From: Clostridium sp. CF012
Lineage (GTDB): Bacteria; Bacillota; Clostridia; Clostridiales; Clostridiaceae
Assembly: GCF_018861755.1 (NCBI RefSeq)
Contig: NZ_JAHLEF010000014.1
Coordinates: 1-64,000 of the forward strand
Direction of reading: 5' to 3'
DNA length: 64,000 bases
Below, in pieces: positions 19,531 to 27,658 of the stretch; position 1 is the stretch's first letter, and the number at the start of each line of letters is the position of its first letter. The translations under genes and the position numbers were made by a program. The notes under the pieces were generated by a model. The model did no database searches, was not told the origin of the DNA, and saw only the letters and a program-made list of their open reading frames with translations.

Positions 19531-20400
19531 ATCAAAATCCTTCTGCAAATCCTCTGTAAACATATCAACATACTCTCTTACCATATTCAAACCATTGTGA
19601 TTTAATAATTTTTGTAAACGAAATATATCACCACCTGCTATAATCTATTTTTCCGCATATACATTCCTGAAAATATGCAATCCTGAACGCATTCCCCCTC
19701 TCTTATTGTTATAACTTTTTACACTCTTTTCAAGAGTTCTAACTGACATAGGTTCACCATAAGCATTGGGAAATAGAAAATCTTCACTTGTTTCAGAACT
19801 CCTATATTGTAAATATTCAAGCAAGATTGATTTTAAAATTCTACCCATCGGCAATATTTGTTGTTTCCTATTTTTCATCTTTTCAAATGTTATCAATTCA
19901 CTTTCAAAGTCCAAATTCTTTATTTTTATACTTACCAAAGTACCTGCTCTAACAGGAACAGTTAGGAAGAAATTTATGATTGTCCAAGTTCTAAACTCTG
20001 TAAAAGCACATTCCTTCAAGTTTGGTTTTATCAGTAATATTTTTAATTCTGCGTCAGTATATATTTCTTTAACTTTCTTCTCTGATTTTATTATATTAAT
20101 TTTAAACTCTTTAAGGTATTCGAGTTTCATAAAGTAATACAGTATGGTTCGTATACCCCTTATATATGTATTAGTGGACACACTTCTTATCCCCCTACCA
20201 TATAGATATAAAATATAGCTATCTACAGTTTTACTTGCAATTTCCTTTATCAATATACTTTCATCTACGTGTGATGTAAAAGAATTAAAACACCCATCAT
20301 AAAATCTAATTGTATCTTTTGCTAAGTTTTTCACCTTACAATAATTAATAAATTCTTTAAACCCCTCCTCAAAGGTTTTTTCATTGTTCTTTTTATTCAT
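19474..20400 (-). pseudogene. Tyrosine recombinase with in-frame TAG at a conserved Trp
   Basis: The first frame covers 251 residues and stops at TAG (19645-19647). The same frame then runs another 56 residues to TGA at 19474, restoring a normal 308-residue recombinase. The catalytic Arg is in TVPVRAGTLVS, Lys in the FEKMKNRKQQ hairpin and HxxR in LHIFRN. After the TAG come IIAGGDIFRLQKLLNHNG and the nucleophile Tyr in MVREYVDMF. Relatives read K-W-I before LAGGDIFRLQ, so TAG replaces TGG. Without the tail the protein lacks its nucleophile. Confidence 0.8.
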
Positions 20401-20475
20401 TTTTATTCGTTTTTATTTTCATTTTAATTCCACCTTTCAATATTATTGATAAGGAAAACCATAAAAAAGACAAAA

Positions 20476-20524
20476 AAAGTACGCATGACTTCTCTTTTTC
20501 TTTCGAAAAATCATACGTACTTTC
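20476..20524. terminator. Imperfect hairpin, probable terminator
   Basis: AAAGTACG-ATGA pairs with TCAT-CGTACTTT with flanking A and T runs. It sits between the nonsense-mutated recombinase and the left attachment site. Confidence 0.5.
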
Positions 20525-20581
20525 TTGAATATATTTTTATATATATAATATGAAAAAGGATTACAAACCCTTTAAAATCCT

Positions 20582-20641
20582 TGGCGGAGAGAGGGGGATT
20601 CGAACCCCCGGAACGGAATAACCCGTTCGCCTGTTTTCGAG
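20582..20641 (-). other. Left attachment site: 60-bp copy of the tRNA-Ser 3' half
   Basis: This stretch matches the 3' 60 bases of tRNA-Ser(CGA) at 56893-56952 from the CCA end through the T arm, variable arm and anticodon loop, then diverges abruptly. It cannot be a working tRNA because the D arm and acceptor 5' strand are missing. The differences are one base in the acceptor stem, one in the T loop and paired changes in the variable arm. This is the expected footprint of a tRNA-targeting integrase and sets the left end of the island. From here to 20931 there is no gene. Confidence 0.85.
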
Positions 20642-20931
20642 TTGTGCTGAAGACTTTTCTTGTAGTAGCCCCTGTTGAAAGATGCTTGCTTCTATTGATG
20701 TTTAGTTTCGGACGTTGTTACTTTCAGTTTCATCCAATTATTATTGGTATGGCTTAGTGGCGACCATTTTGTCGTCGTATGGGCGTCACACAAAATTATT
20801 TATAAAAACAAAAACTTATAAGTATCTCTATACATTATTTATTGCTCAACATAATCAAAAATGATGAAAATCATTTATTCTTACTTCGTTTTATACCTAC
20901 TCACTTACCCCCTGTGTTTTCTATCTGTCTA

Positions 20932-21456
20932 TTATTTATTTCCCATTACATCAAAAAATTTACCGTTAAAATAATCACTAATTAGTTCTTTATCATATAC
21001 ATTATTGGCATTTTTGACTAAGTGCTGTTCTAACGTATCGTCAGTTTCTTCTGAATTATCAAGGTAATCCATAATCTTTCTGTGATAATCCCAAGATTTT
21101 AAATGCATCGCACGATATAATTTATCTGACACAGTTTGTTTAGTTATCACTGCAACACTCGAAATCCTACCAATAATACTATTTATATTAAATGATGCAT
21201 TAAATTCATTTTCAGCGCTAGCCAGCATTATTGCAGCAATATTTATTAGTATTTTTCTGGTATACATTGAATACCTATGAGAAGTAAACATTTCTGCCAA
21301 TCTCTTTTCTGTCTTGATGGCAACATCACTTTTCTCATCTTCACTTTCTCTATTATCAAATAAATCCTTGAAGGATTCCATTGAATTGACTCGCTTATAT
21401 TTCCCATCTTTAAACAAAACCACAATTTCTAGAACATCTTTATTATCCATCTGCAC
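20932..21456 (-). CDS. Hypothetical protein at the left end of the island
   Basis: A 174-residue acidic protein of unknown function, without signal peptide or membrane segment. It starts at GTG with AGGGGAG upstream (an ATG two codons later is also possible). The central helical part (RYSMYTRKILINIAAIMLASAENEF) precedes a conserved-looking KQTVSDKLYRAMHLKSWDYHRKIMDYL block. It is the first gene inside the attachment site, a usual place for cargo or accessory regulators. Confidence 0.55.
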   Translation of the reverse strand: MQMDNKDVLEIVVLFKDGKYKRVNSMESFKDLFDNRESEDEKSDVAIKTEKRLAEMFTSHRYSMYTRKILINIAAIMLASAENEFNASFNINSIIGRISSVAVITKQTVSDKLYRAMHLKSWDYHRKIMDYLDNSEETDDTLEQHLVKNANNVYDKELISDYFNGKFFDVMGNK

Positions 21457-21533
21457 ATTACTCCCCTCTCTTTTTTATATTAATGACAGAATAATCACAA
21501 ACAACAGAAGCACATAATGCTTCTGTTGCCATG

Positions 21534-21737
21534 CTAAACTACTTGCCACCAAGCATGCTTAGGATTATTAGCTAATCCTCTCGCTTTAAGACTACTTAAA
21601 ATTCCCCTAATATTATGACGTTCAGAAGATGACTGAATTGCATTCATTAACTGATAAAGCACCTCTAAATCCATTCCTCCGTTGTTTGCCCATAAATAAA
21701 TTAATATTTTTTCAGTTTTCGTTGTCTTCATGCTCAT
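21534..21737 (-). CDS. Small hypothetical protein, possibly winged-helix
   Basis: A 67-residue protein starting at the ATG with AAAGGAGGG immediately upstream. The sequence EKILIYLWANNGGMDLEVLYQLMNAIQSSSERHNIRGILSSLKARGLA looks like a small helical DNA-binding fold, with a recognition-like helix before SLKARGLA. No exact family is recognised. It is transcribed away from the RHH-like gene at 22058. Confidence 0.55.
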   Translation of the reverse strand: MSMKTTKTEKILIYLWANNGGMDLEVLYQLMNAIQSSSERHNIRGILSSLKARGLANNPKHAWWQVV

Positions 21738-21982
21738 TTTCCCTCCTTTAATGGTATATTTAAAATAATAAAAAGAAGTTGTCACAACCATCATGTCGTT
21801 ATAACCCTTATTTAACCTCAAGCAATTACACTTTCCTCAAGTGGCTTCAAGTAACTTCAAGTAGCTTCATTGCCATTAAGCTTATTATGTCATAATAAAG
21901 TTGTTTTGTCTATACCTTTGCTAACATTCACAAAAATATATTTAACTAAACTATGGACCTTGAAGCATATTAAATATTTTTA

Positions 21983-22035
21983 TTGACATCTTCGTATGTG
22001 AATGATATCATCTACTCACAGAGTGAATGATATCA
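21983..22035 (+). promoter_or_regulatory. Promoter overlapped by a 13-bp direct-repeat operator
   Basis: TTGACA (21983) and TATCAT (22006) are 17 bp apart. The 13-mer GTGAATGATATCA occurs at 21998-22010, covering the -10 box, and again at 22023-22035, near the expected transcription start, 25 bp centre to centre. Both lie just before the gene for a ribbon-helix-helix-like protein, so autorepression is the natural reading. Confidence 0.7.
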
Positions 22036-22057
22036 CTTAGTGAAAGGCATGTGAATT

Positions 22058-22672
22058 ATGGATAAAAAATTTCTTTTACGCATGAGTGAACGAAAGTTTG
22101 ACCTATTAACAAATTTATCAAAACCCAAAAGTTTAAACCAGTATCTAAATGAGATAATAGATACTCATATTGAGAGTATTGAAGGGAGAAAAAGTAAGAT
22201 GGAGACAGTTGTTATTGATGATTTAAAAGTAAAAGATGTGAGGGAAGCAGTTACCGCCACACAGCATAAGTGGTATATGGATTTTCTAGTAAAATATAAA
22301 ATCTGTTTTTTTACAACAACCAGAATGGTTACTCCAATGATGAATATTTTATTTTATGGAGATTCACAGTGTGATTTACCAAATTGTATTAGTCATGTAG
22401 GAAAAGTATCCCATATATATCGTCACGTTGTTGGCAATGAAATACTTGATTTACCAGAGCTTCAAGCTTTGTTAAGCGACCCTAATTTTGGGAAGGAAAT
22501 ACTTTCATGGCGTGAGTACCAAATTGTGGTATTATCAGAAGTAAAAGAGTTAAGAAATCCAATTCCGCTTACCGCAGATTATGTGAATCATCCTAGAATA
22601 ATAGTTAATAGGACAACAAGCCTGGTTAAGGCAATTACTGCGAAGAAAATAGATGATTTATTTATAGATTAA
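22058..22672 (+). CDS. Ribbon-helix-helix-like protein with a C-terminal alpha/beta domain
   Basis: A 204-residue protein. Residues 3-40 (FLLRMSERKFDLLTNLSKPKSLNQYLNEII) fit a ribbon-helix-helix DNA-binding arm. The remaining 150 residues form a separate domain with GKVSHIYRHVVGNE and EYQIVVLSEVKELRNPIPL, possibly PUA-like (ASCH/EVE type); that part is a weak guess. The upstream promoter is overlapped by two direct repeats, which fits an autoregulated repressor for the left end of the element. The only rightward gene here. Confidence 0.6.
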   Translation: MDKKFLLRMSERKFDLLTNLSKPKSLNQYLNEIIDTHIESIEGRKSKMETVVIDDLKVKDVREAVTATQHKWYMDFLVKYKICFFTTTRMVTPMMNILFYGDSQCDLPNCISHVGKVSHIYRHVVGNEILDLPELQALLSDPNFGKEILSWREYQIVVLSEVKELRNPIPLTADYVNHPRIIVNRTTSLVKAITAKKIDDLFID

Positions 22673-22689
22673 TTTAAATTTACACATAT

Positions 22690-22815
22690 AAAGGAATTAC
22701 TCTTTAAGAAGTAGTTCCCTTTTAAGATTAGAAGAAGCAGTTCTATTAAACACTCCACGTTTAATATTATTAGGAACATCCTTTTAGATATTAGCAACAA
22801 CTACCTTTAGGCAAT
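22690..22815 (-). pseudogene. Remnant of a second integrase C-terminus with its terminator
   Basis: The minus strand reads KDVPNNIKRGVFNRTASSN, closely matching the last residues KDVADKIEQGIFNRLTASAN of the integrase at 23510. The hairpin that follows (22690-22722, GGAA-TAC with GTA-TTCC) is a diverged copy of the terminator after that integrase. This is the 3' tip of a deleted or replaced integrase gene. Confidence 0.7.
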
Positions 22816-22889
22816 ATATAAATTTAGTTATTGTCTAACTTCAAAGTATCCATTTTTTCAGATGTTTATCATTATAAACTACGTGTAGC

Positions 22890-23327
22890 TTAATTAATAT
22901 CTTCGTTTAATTGCTTCATAAAACTTAAAATGATTTCTTTCCAATTCATATTATTGATCCAAAATTCCATGTTGCGCTTCTTTCCATTATAGTGCAATAC
23001 ATTAATGCGATGAAATATTGAAACCAATTGACTTGCAGACTGTGCTACTCTTTTATCTTTTATAATATCGTTATAAATGTATTTTCCTATACCATCTTTT
23101 TCTGTTCCATCTTCAATTTTTGTCATACTATTTGCTAAAGGTGTTCTACCACTTTGCTTAATATATAACATTAACATATCAACTTGATTATTTGAAAGTT
23201 GCGTTATGCAATCAGGATTGTTTTTTATTTTTCTTTTAATTGTAATTTTTTCTCCATCATAAAGCCACCAAAAATACTTCTCTTTTCCACCAAGTGTATT
23301 ACCTTGTAACCAATTATTGTCCATCAT
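22890..23327 (-). CDS. Hypothetical protein
   Basis: A 145-residue protein that I do not recognise. It is soluble, with many aromatic residues (KEKYFWWLYDGEKITIKRKI) and a helical C-terminus. The ATG has AAAGGGG upstream. It sits between the integrase remnant and the intact integrase, so it entered with, or was captured by, one of the two integration events. Confidence 0.5.
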   Translation of the reverse strand: MMDNNWLQGNTLGGKEKYFWWLYDGEKITIKRKIKNNPDCITQLSNNQVDMLMLYIKQSGRTPLANSMTKIEDGTEKDGIGKYIYNDIIKDKRVAQSASQLVSIFHRINVLHYNGKKRNMEFWINNMNWKEIILSFMKQLNEDIN

Positions 23328-23479
23328 TGATTAACCCCTTTATACTTTTATTATTATAATTGTATTATTCCTCATAAATACAAATAATCCTTCTCCTTGC
23401 CAATTATATAGTATTATTATTCTTTTATATTATTTCAAAGCAAAATATTTATTTAATTTGATTCTTAAAACACATAGAA

Positions 23480-23512
23480 AAGAAACCACTCGTCGAAGAG
23501 TAGTTCCCATTA
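23480..23512 (-). terminator. Intrinsic terminator of the integrase gene
   Basis: GAACTACTC pairs with GAGTGGTTTC around a TTCGAC loop and is followed by a T-rich tail on the minus strand, directly after the integrase stop codon. Confidence 0.75.
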
Positions 23513-24682
23513 ATTAGCAGATGCAGTTAATCTATTAAATATACCCTGCTCAATCTTGTCAGCAACATCCTTTTGCATACTAGCAGTAACATGAGAGTAT
23601 AGATCAAGGGTAATACTGATTGAGGAATGTCCTAACCTTTCTGATGCTACTTTAGCAGGTATCCCATAGGTCAGCATTAACGTGGCATTAGAATGTCTCA
23701 GATCATGCAGCCTTATATGTTTTAATCCTTTACTCTTTAGGAACCAAGCGAATTTCTTACTGAAATTCTTAGGTACATAGAAATTCCCATCAGGATAGCA
23801 ACAAACTAAATCAATGTCATTATATGCATCTCCTAGCTTTAGTTTGTTTTCCTTTTGCGTTAACCGGTGTTTCTTAAGTAAGTTTAACATTCCTTCTGAC
23901 AATTCAAGTGTGCGGCAACTTTTATTAGTTTTGGGAGTTGTAAAAACTGCCCCTGCCATCGTACTAACTAAGTTATTGTTAATGGTCATTTTATTTTCCT
24001 TTAGATTAATATCATCCCATTTTAAACCTAATATCTCACCACGTCTCAATCCAAGTGTAGCTCCTAATGTTAAAGGAACCTCCATATCTGTGCCTTTAAC
24101 AACATTTAATAGATTAATAAGTTCTATTTCATCATATATCTCAGCTTTATAGGGCTTCACTTTTGGTATTGTAACTAGAGTAGAAACATTTCTTTTAATC
24201 TGGTCCATTCTTAGTGCTTGGTCTAGTGCTTTACCTAGAGTCCTATGAATCGCTCTAATTGTGGTTGGAGACAATCCTCCTTTGCCATCTAAACGTCCAT
24301 TTTGAAATAACTTAAGATACATATCTTGTAGATGCATAGGTGATAGCTTTTGTAATAATATCGTCCCTATCTTAGGGATAATGTAGTTCTCAACATTAGA
24401 TTTGTACCCATCTATTGTAGTGGGAGCAAGGTTTGGTTCAACATAAATCTTTATCCAATTTCTTAAATAAGAAGCTACGGTGATTTTTGTATCTTCAATA
24501 AATGTCCCACCATCTAGCTCATTCAACATTTGTTGCATTTCCTTTTCGGCTTCTTTTTTAGTGCCATAAGTGGATTTAAACATTCTTTGCCTTTCACCAT
24601 TTTCATCAAGACCAAGCTCAATAGTAATCTGCCATGTTATACCGCTCTTGTATACTCTTTTTCTTATATGCCCTCTTGCCAT
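23510..24682 (-). CDS. int: Tyrosine integrase of element A
   Basis: A 390-residue phage-type integrase. Residues 8-60 form the arm-binding domain (GITWQITIELGLDENGERQR), 65-165 the core-binding domain, and 180-380 the catalytic domain. Catalytic residues are Arg in LGLRRGEILGLKWDDI, the Lys beta-hairpin in TTPKTNKSCRTLEL, HxxR in HDLRHSNAT, His in LGHSS and the Tyr in LDLYSHV. The ATG follows GAGGAGG. An excisionase gene lies 51 bp upstream and the tRNA-derived attachment site 2.9 kb downstream. This is the best candidate for the enzyme that uses the tRNA-Ser site. Confidence 0.95.
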   Translation of the reverse strand: MARGHIRKRVYKSGITWQITIELGLDENGERQRMFKSTYGTKKEAEKEMQQMLNELDGGTFIEDTKITVASYLRNWIKIYVEPNLAPTTIDGYKSNVENYIIPKIGTILLQKLSPMHLQDMYLKLFQNGRLDGKGGLSPTTIRAIHRTLGKALDQALRMDQIKRNVSTLVTIPKVKPYKAEIYDEIELINLLNVVKGTDMEVPLTLGATLGLRRGEILGLKWDDINLKENKMTINNNLVSTMAGAVFTTPKTNKSCRTLELSEGMLNLLKKHRLTQKENKLKLGDAYNDIDLVCCYPDGNFYVPKNFSKKFAWFLKSKGLKHIRLHDLRHSNATLMLTYGIPAKVASERLGHSSISITLDLYSHVTASMQKDVADKIEQGIFNRLTASAN

Positions 24683-24733
24683 CTTTATTACCTCCTCTAT
24701 AATGTAACAGGGGAAAATACTCCCCCCATAAAT

Positions 24734-24931
24734 CTAAGCTATTATCTTTTTATTGGGTTCATTTAACCATGCTTCAAAGACATTTCTTGAGACCTTAAAG
24801 ATATGCCCTATTTTAAGGCAAGGTACATCACTATATTTTAGCATATGTAGAGCTTTGGCATAGCTTATATCCATATACTCAGCTATGTTTTTAGCGGTCA
24901 TTATTTCTGGGTACTCATTAAGATTTTTCAT
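24734..24931 (-). CDS. xis: Excisionase-like MerR/HTH_17 DNA-binding protein
   Basis: A 65-residue protein with the HTH_17 pattern MTAKNIAEYMDISYAKALHMLKYSDVPCLKIGHIFKVSRNVFEAWL, typical of excisionases that direct integrases to excision. It has GGAGG upstream and precedes int by 51 bp in the same direction, so the pair is probably co-transcribed. Confidence 0.85.
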   Translation of the reverse strand: MKNLNEYPEIMTAKNIAEYMDISYAKALHMLKYSDVPCLKIGHIFKVSRNVFEAWLNEPNKKIIA

Positions 24932-25041
24932 TATTGATAACCTCCATATTCTATTTAATAATATATATTTATAATTTTTTATTAGTACGCTTGATATCAG
25001 TTATTGTAATTACATCTAATACCAAGCTTTATGTATATTGT

Positions 25042-25137
25042 TTATTTTTTCTTAGGTACTTTCTCTACTTGAATGTACTCTAGTATCACTTTTTCTAATA
25101 TATCCATAATCTCATCAACTCTTTTTGACTTGTCCAT
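25042..25137 (-). CDS. 31-residue small protein
   Basis: A short frame, MDKSKRVDEIMDILEKVIL followed by EYIQVEKVPKKK, that would form one amphipathic helix with a basic tail. AAGGAGG lies seven bases before the ATG, an excellent site for such a short frame. It follows the 249-residue gene by 13 bp. Function unknown. Confidence 0.5.
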   Translation of the reverse strand: MDKSKRVDEIMDILEKVILEYIQVEKVPKKK

Positions 25138-25150
25138 CTTCTTTACCTCC

Positions 25151-25900
25151 TTATTTAACTTGCTTAGCATTAATTATTGCAATGGTGCATCCATCTGATT
25201 TAATGTATTCAACTTCTGAAAAGGTTATTGATGTTCTGTTACTGAAATTCAACTTATACTTATCAGTTATTTCTGAAACAATTCCTGCTGAATAAATAAC
25301 CCCGTTCTTGCCCATTATCTTGACATCTAATTGATTATTGTTATTTGGTAATGTTACTCCTATTGCAATACTTTCATCTGAAAATGATATTGCAACCTTA
25401 GTTGGATTGTTTAACTTATCCATTAAGCCTCTTGATAAAGTCACTCTTTTTGCATATTTAGAGTTTACAACTGACATAACTCCTGCTACTAGATTGCTTC
25501 TACTTATTTTCTTACTTGATGATGGTTGAAATTTTTCTAGGTTATAATTCTTATTGGTTTCTTGAATGATGTCTGTTTTTATTTCTTTATATTCTTGAGT
25601 ATCTATTTCCTTAATTTCTTGTCCTTCTTCTATTGCTGAACCTTCTGTTTCTTCTACTGCTAAGCCTTCTACCTCTTCTACTTCTGAACCTTCTTCTTTT
25701 TCTTTTTCTTTTTCTTTTTCTGAATGTTTCCATTCTTCCAGTAATTCAGTTATTGGTCTTCTAGGCTTTCTTGTTGTTTCTTTACCTGTTTTCACTTTCG
25801 TTTCTTCTGTAGCGTTTGTTGTTGGTACTGGTCTTCTCTTTATTACTGCCAATTTAATCATTCTCCTTTTATCTTTTATTTGATTGCTTTTTGTACCCAT
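25151..25900 (-). CDS. Acidic low-complexity protein with folded C-terminal domain
   Basis: A 249-residue protein that I do not recognise. A basic N-terminus (KRRPVP, KPRRPITELLEEWK) leads to an acidic repeat tract (EKEKEKEKEEG and EVEEVEGLAVEETEG, about 58-110). The C-terminal 110 residues are beta-rich (NPTKVAISFSDESIAIGVTL ... VEYIKSDGCTIAIINA). The acid tract is encoded by a purine-rich hexamer-like repeat near 25691-25725. It lies between the primase and excisionase genes in the element's replication block, so a replication or regulatory role is possible but unproven. Confidence 0.55.
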   Translation of the reverse strand: MGTKSNQIKDKRRMIKLAVIKRRPVPTTNATEETKVKTGKETTRKPRRPITELLEEWKHSEKEKEKEKEEGSEVEEVEGLAVEETEGSAIEEGQEIKEIDTQEYKEIKTDIIQETNKNYNLEKFQPSSSKKISRSNLVAGVMSVVNSKYAKRVTLSRGLMDKLNNPTKVAISFSDESIAIGVTLPNNNNQLDVKIMGKNGVIYSAGIVSEITDKYKLNFSNRTSITFSEVEYIKSDGCTIAIINAKQVK

Positions 25901-26151
25901 TACCTTGTATTTTTTATTTTGGGTTATTCATGGACATATTTAGGTGTATTGAAAACACCTGGAATTCGTTGATTTCATTATGTTTGGATGTATGGGAGCT
26001 TTCTTACCCATGTTTTATATTTATTATTAAAAATATTTTTATGAATATTTCTAATAATAAACTTACCCAATCCCCCAACCCATTGATTTACATGAAATTG
26101 ATGTACCCTAATTCCACCCAATCACCCCCTCTATACTCCCCAATTAAAGTT

Positions 26152-27531
26152 TTAGTATTTATAAATTGGATTGTTTATATCAATTTTGAACTCTCCAATC
26201 ACTCTTACTCCAGTATGATAGTTCAATTTATTGGAATGTCCAGATTTGCCCATATACCCTAGAACTTTTAACTGTTCATCGAATTTCGCCCAGAACTTCC
26301 TAGTACTTATATCCGCATATCCTTTCATTCCGTTAGCATCTGCCCATACCTTAAATGTGTTATAGATTACTTTCTTATCTTCTTTATAGGACTCCTCTGC
26401 TTTTTCAATACACTCTTCAAAGAAACATATAAAAGGGTTAATGTCCTTTGCATAGTTCTTAATTACTTCATTAGAAACATTACAATCTGAAAATCGGAAT
26501 TCATTCTCCTTTAATCTTTTCAGACCTAATATACTCCAATTAAAAATGCCTTGTAGCTCTTGCTTTAGCTTATCTTTCAAGTTTCTGTCCCTTTTATTTT
26601 CAGCAACAGTATTCCTAAAATGGAGAACACTCAATCTTCTCTGAAATCCATGACTAGTATCCTTGGTATGTGGCAGATTGTTCATTGCCATAATAATCTT
26701 TGCTGTAGGTTTGAATGAGAAGGCTGGTTTATATTTCTGCTCAGCAGTTATTACGTCTTCCCCTGTTATCATCTTAAAATACTGGGTGTTAAGACTTGCA
26801 CCATTATTTTCATTTTCGCTACATATGTTAGCAAGCTTATTGTGTAAGCATACTCGCATAAAAGGTTTATTAAGCTCATTAAGAGCAACACTTGATATAT
26901 TCTCACTGCCGATACAGTAACTTATTAAATCAATGAATACTCCTTTACCGTTAGCACCTGTACCGTAAAGTACCAGTGCCTTTTGCGCCTTTACTTCTGC
27001 CGTCATAGAATATCCCGCCCATTCTTGTGAAAGGATCTTTGAATCTTCATCACCTAAGAAGCATTCATCTAAGAACTTCATGAAGTTAGGACATTCAGCA
27101 TTCTCATCGTAGTTAATAGGTATCTGAATAGTGCTATAAAATTTTAGACTATGTTCTACTAAAGTATGTGTTTCTAAATCATACATTCCATTTAGCATGT
27201 TTATGTAATCCTTATAACTATTTAATTCTTCATTATGTAGTACTATTCTCTTCAATGCTTCTACATATTCCCGTTCTACCTTAGTGCTCCAAATGTCATC
27301 AAAATACTTGTGAAGTTGAGCTCTTAACCTCTTAAAAACTCTTAACTCATCTACCTTGCTCCATTTTCCATTATTGTACGTGTAGAATTCTCCTTTGTTG
27401 TAAATCAGATGTGATTTCCCTTTAATATATGAAGCAAACTTGTTAGGACTAAAGTAATTAACTTTAAAAGTGTTTTTGCAGATACTTATTCCCATTTGTT
27501 CAATCTCTTCCAACTGTTTATCTGTAAACAT
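26152..27531 (-). CDS. P4/D5-type primase-helicase (SF3)
   Basis: A 459-residue replication protein. A D5_N-like domain (about 60-170, with LNGMYDLETHTLVEHS) precedes the SF3 helicase core: Walker A GTGANGKGVF near residue 200, Walker B-like NKLANICSENEN, motif C KPTAKIIMAMNNLP, and the arginine finger region GFQRRLSVLHF. Such proteins unwind the origin of P4-like satellites and plasmids. ATG at 27531 is chosen because GAGGAGG lies seven bases upstream; the longest frame begins 24 codons earlier with no such site. No separate primase domain is obvious. Confidence 0.9.
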   Translation of the reverse strand: MFTDKQLEEIEQMGISICKNTFKVNYFSPNKFASYIKGKSHLIYNKGEFYTYNNGKWSKVDELRVFKRLRAQLHKYFDDIWSTKVEREYVEALKRIVLHNEELNSYKDYINMLNGMYDLETHTLVEHSLKFYSTIQIPINYDENAECPNFMKFLDECFLGDEDSKILSQEWAGYSMTAEVKAQKALVLYGTGANGKGVFIDLISYCIGSENISSVALNELNKPFMRVCLHNKLANICSENENNGASLNTQYFKMITGEDVITAEQKYKPAFSFKPTAKIIMAMNNLPHTKDTSHGFQRRLSVLHFRNTVAENKRDRNLKDKLKQELQGIFNWSILGLKRLKENEFRFSDCNVSNEVIKNYAKDINPFICFFEECIEKAEESYKEDKKVIYNTFKVWADANGMKGYADISTRKFWAKFDEQLKVLGYMGKSGHSNKLNYHTGVRVIGEFKIDINNPIYKY

Positions 27532-27627
27532 TTTAATTCCTCCTCTATGTTTTTCTCTGTGTTCCTTACAAGATTTATTATAGATTAATAGTATATATAT
27601 CACATCTCTATGTAATTAACTGTAAAT

Positions 27628-27658
27628 TAAAAGACAGAGCTCAAAGTTCTCTGTCTTA
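27628..27658 (-). terminator. Intrinsic terminator
   Basis: AAGACAGAG pairs perfectly with CTCTGTCTT around a 9-base loop, followed by TTTT on the minus strand. It overlaps the stop of the gene at 27656. Confidence 0.75.

Noticed and set aside
16341-19647. Two in-frame TAG codons within 4 kb, suggesting TAG recoding (pyrrolysine or suppressor)
   Set aside because: TAG is used as an ordinary stop in nearby intact genes (13024-13722 and the methyltransferase ending at 37004), no pyl genes are present, and both interrupted genes lie in a decayed region.
20582-20641. A second functional tRNA-Ser gene
   Set aside because: The D arm and the 5' acceptor strand are missing; similarity stops in the anticodon loop.
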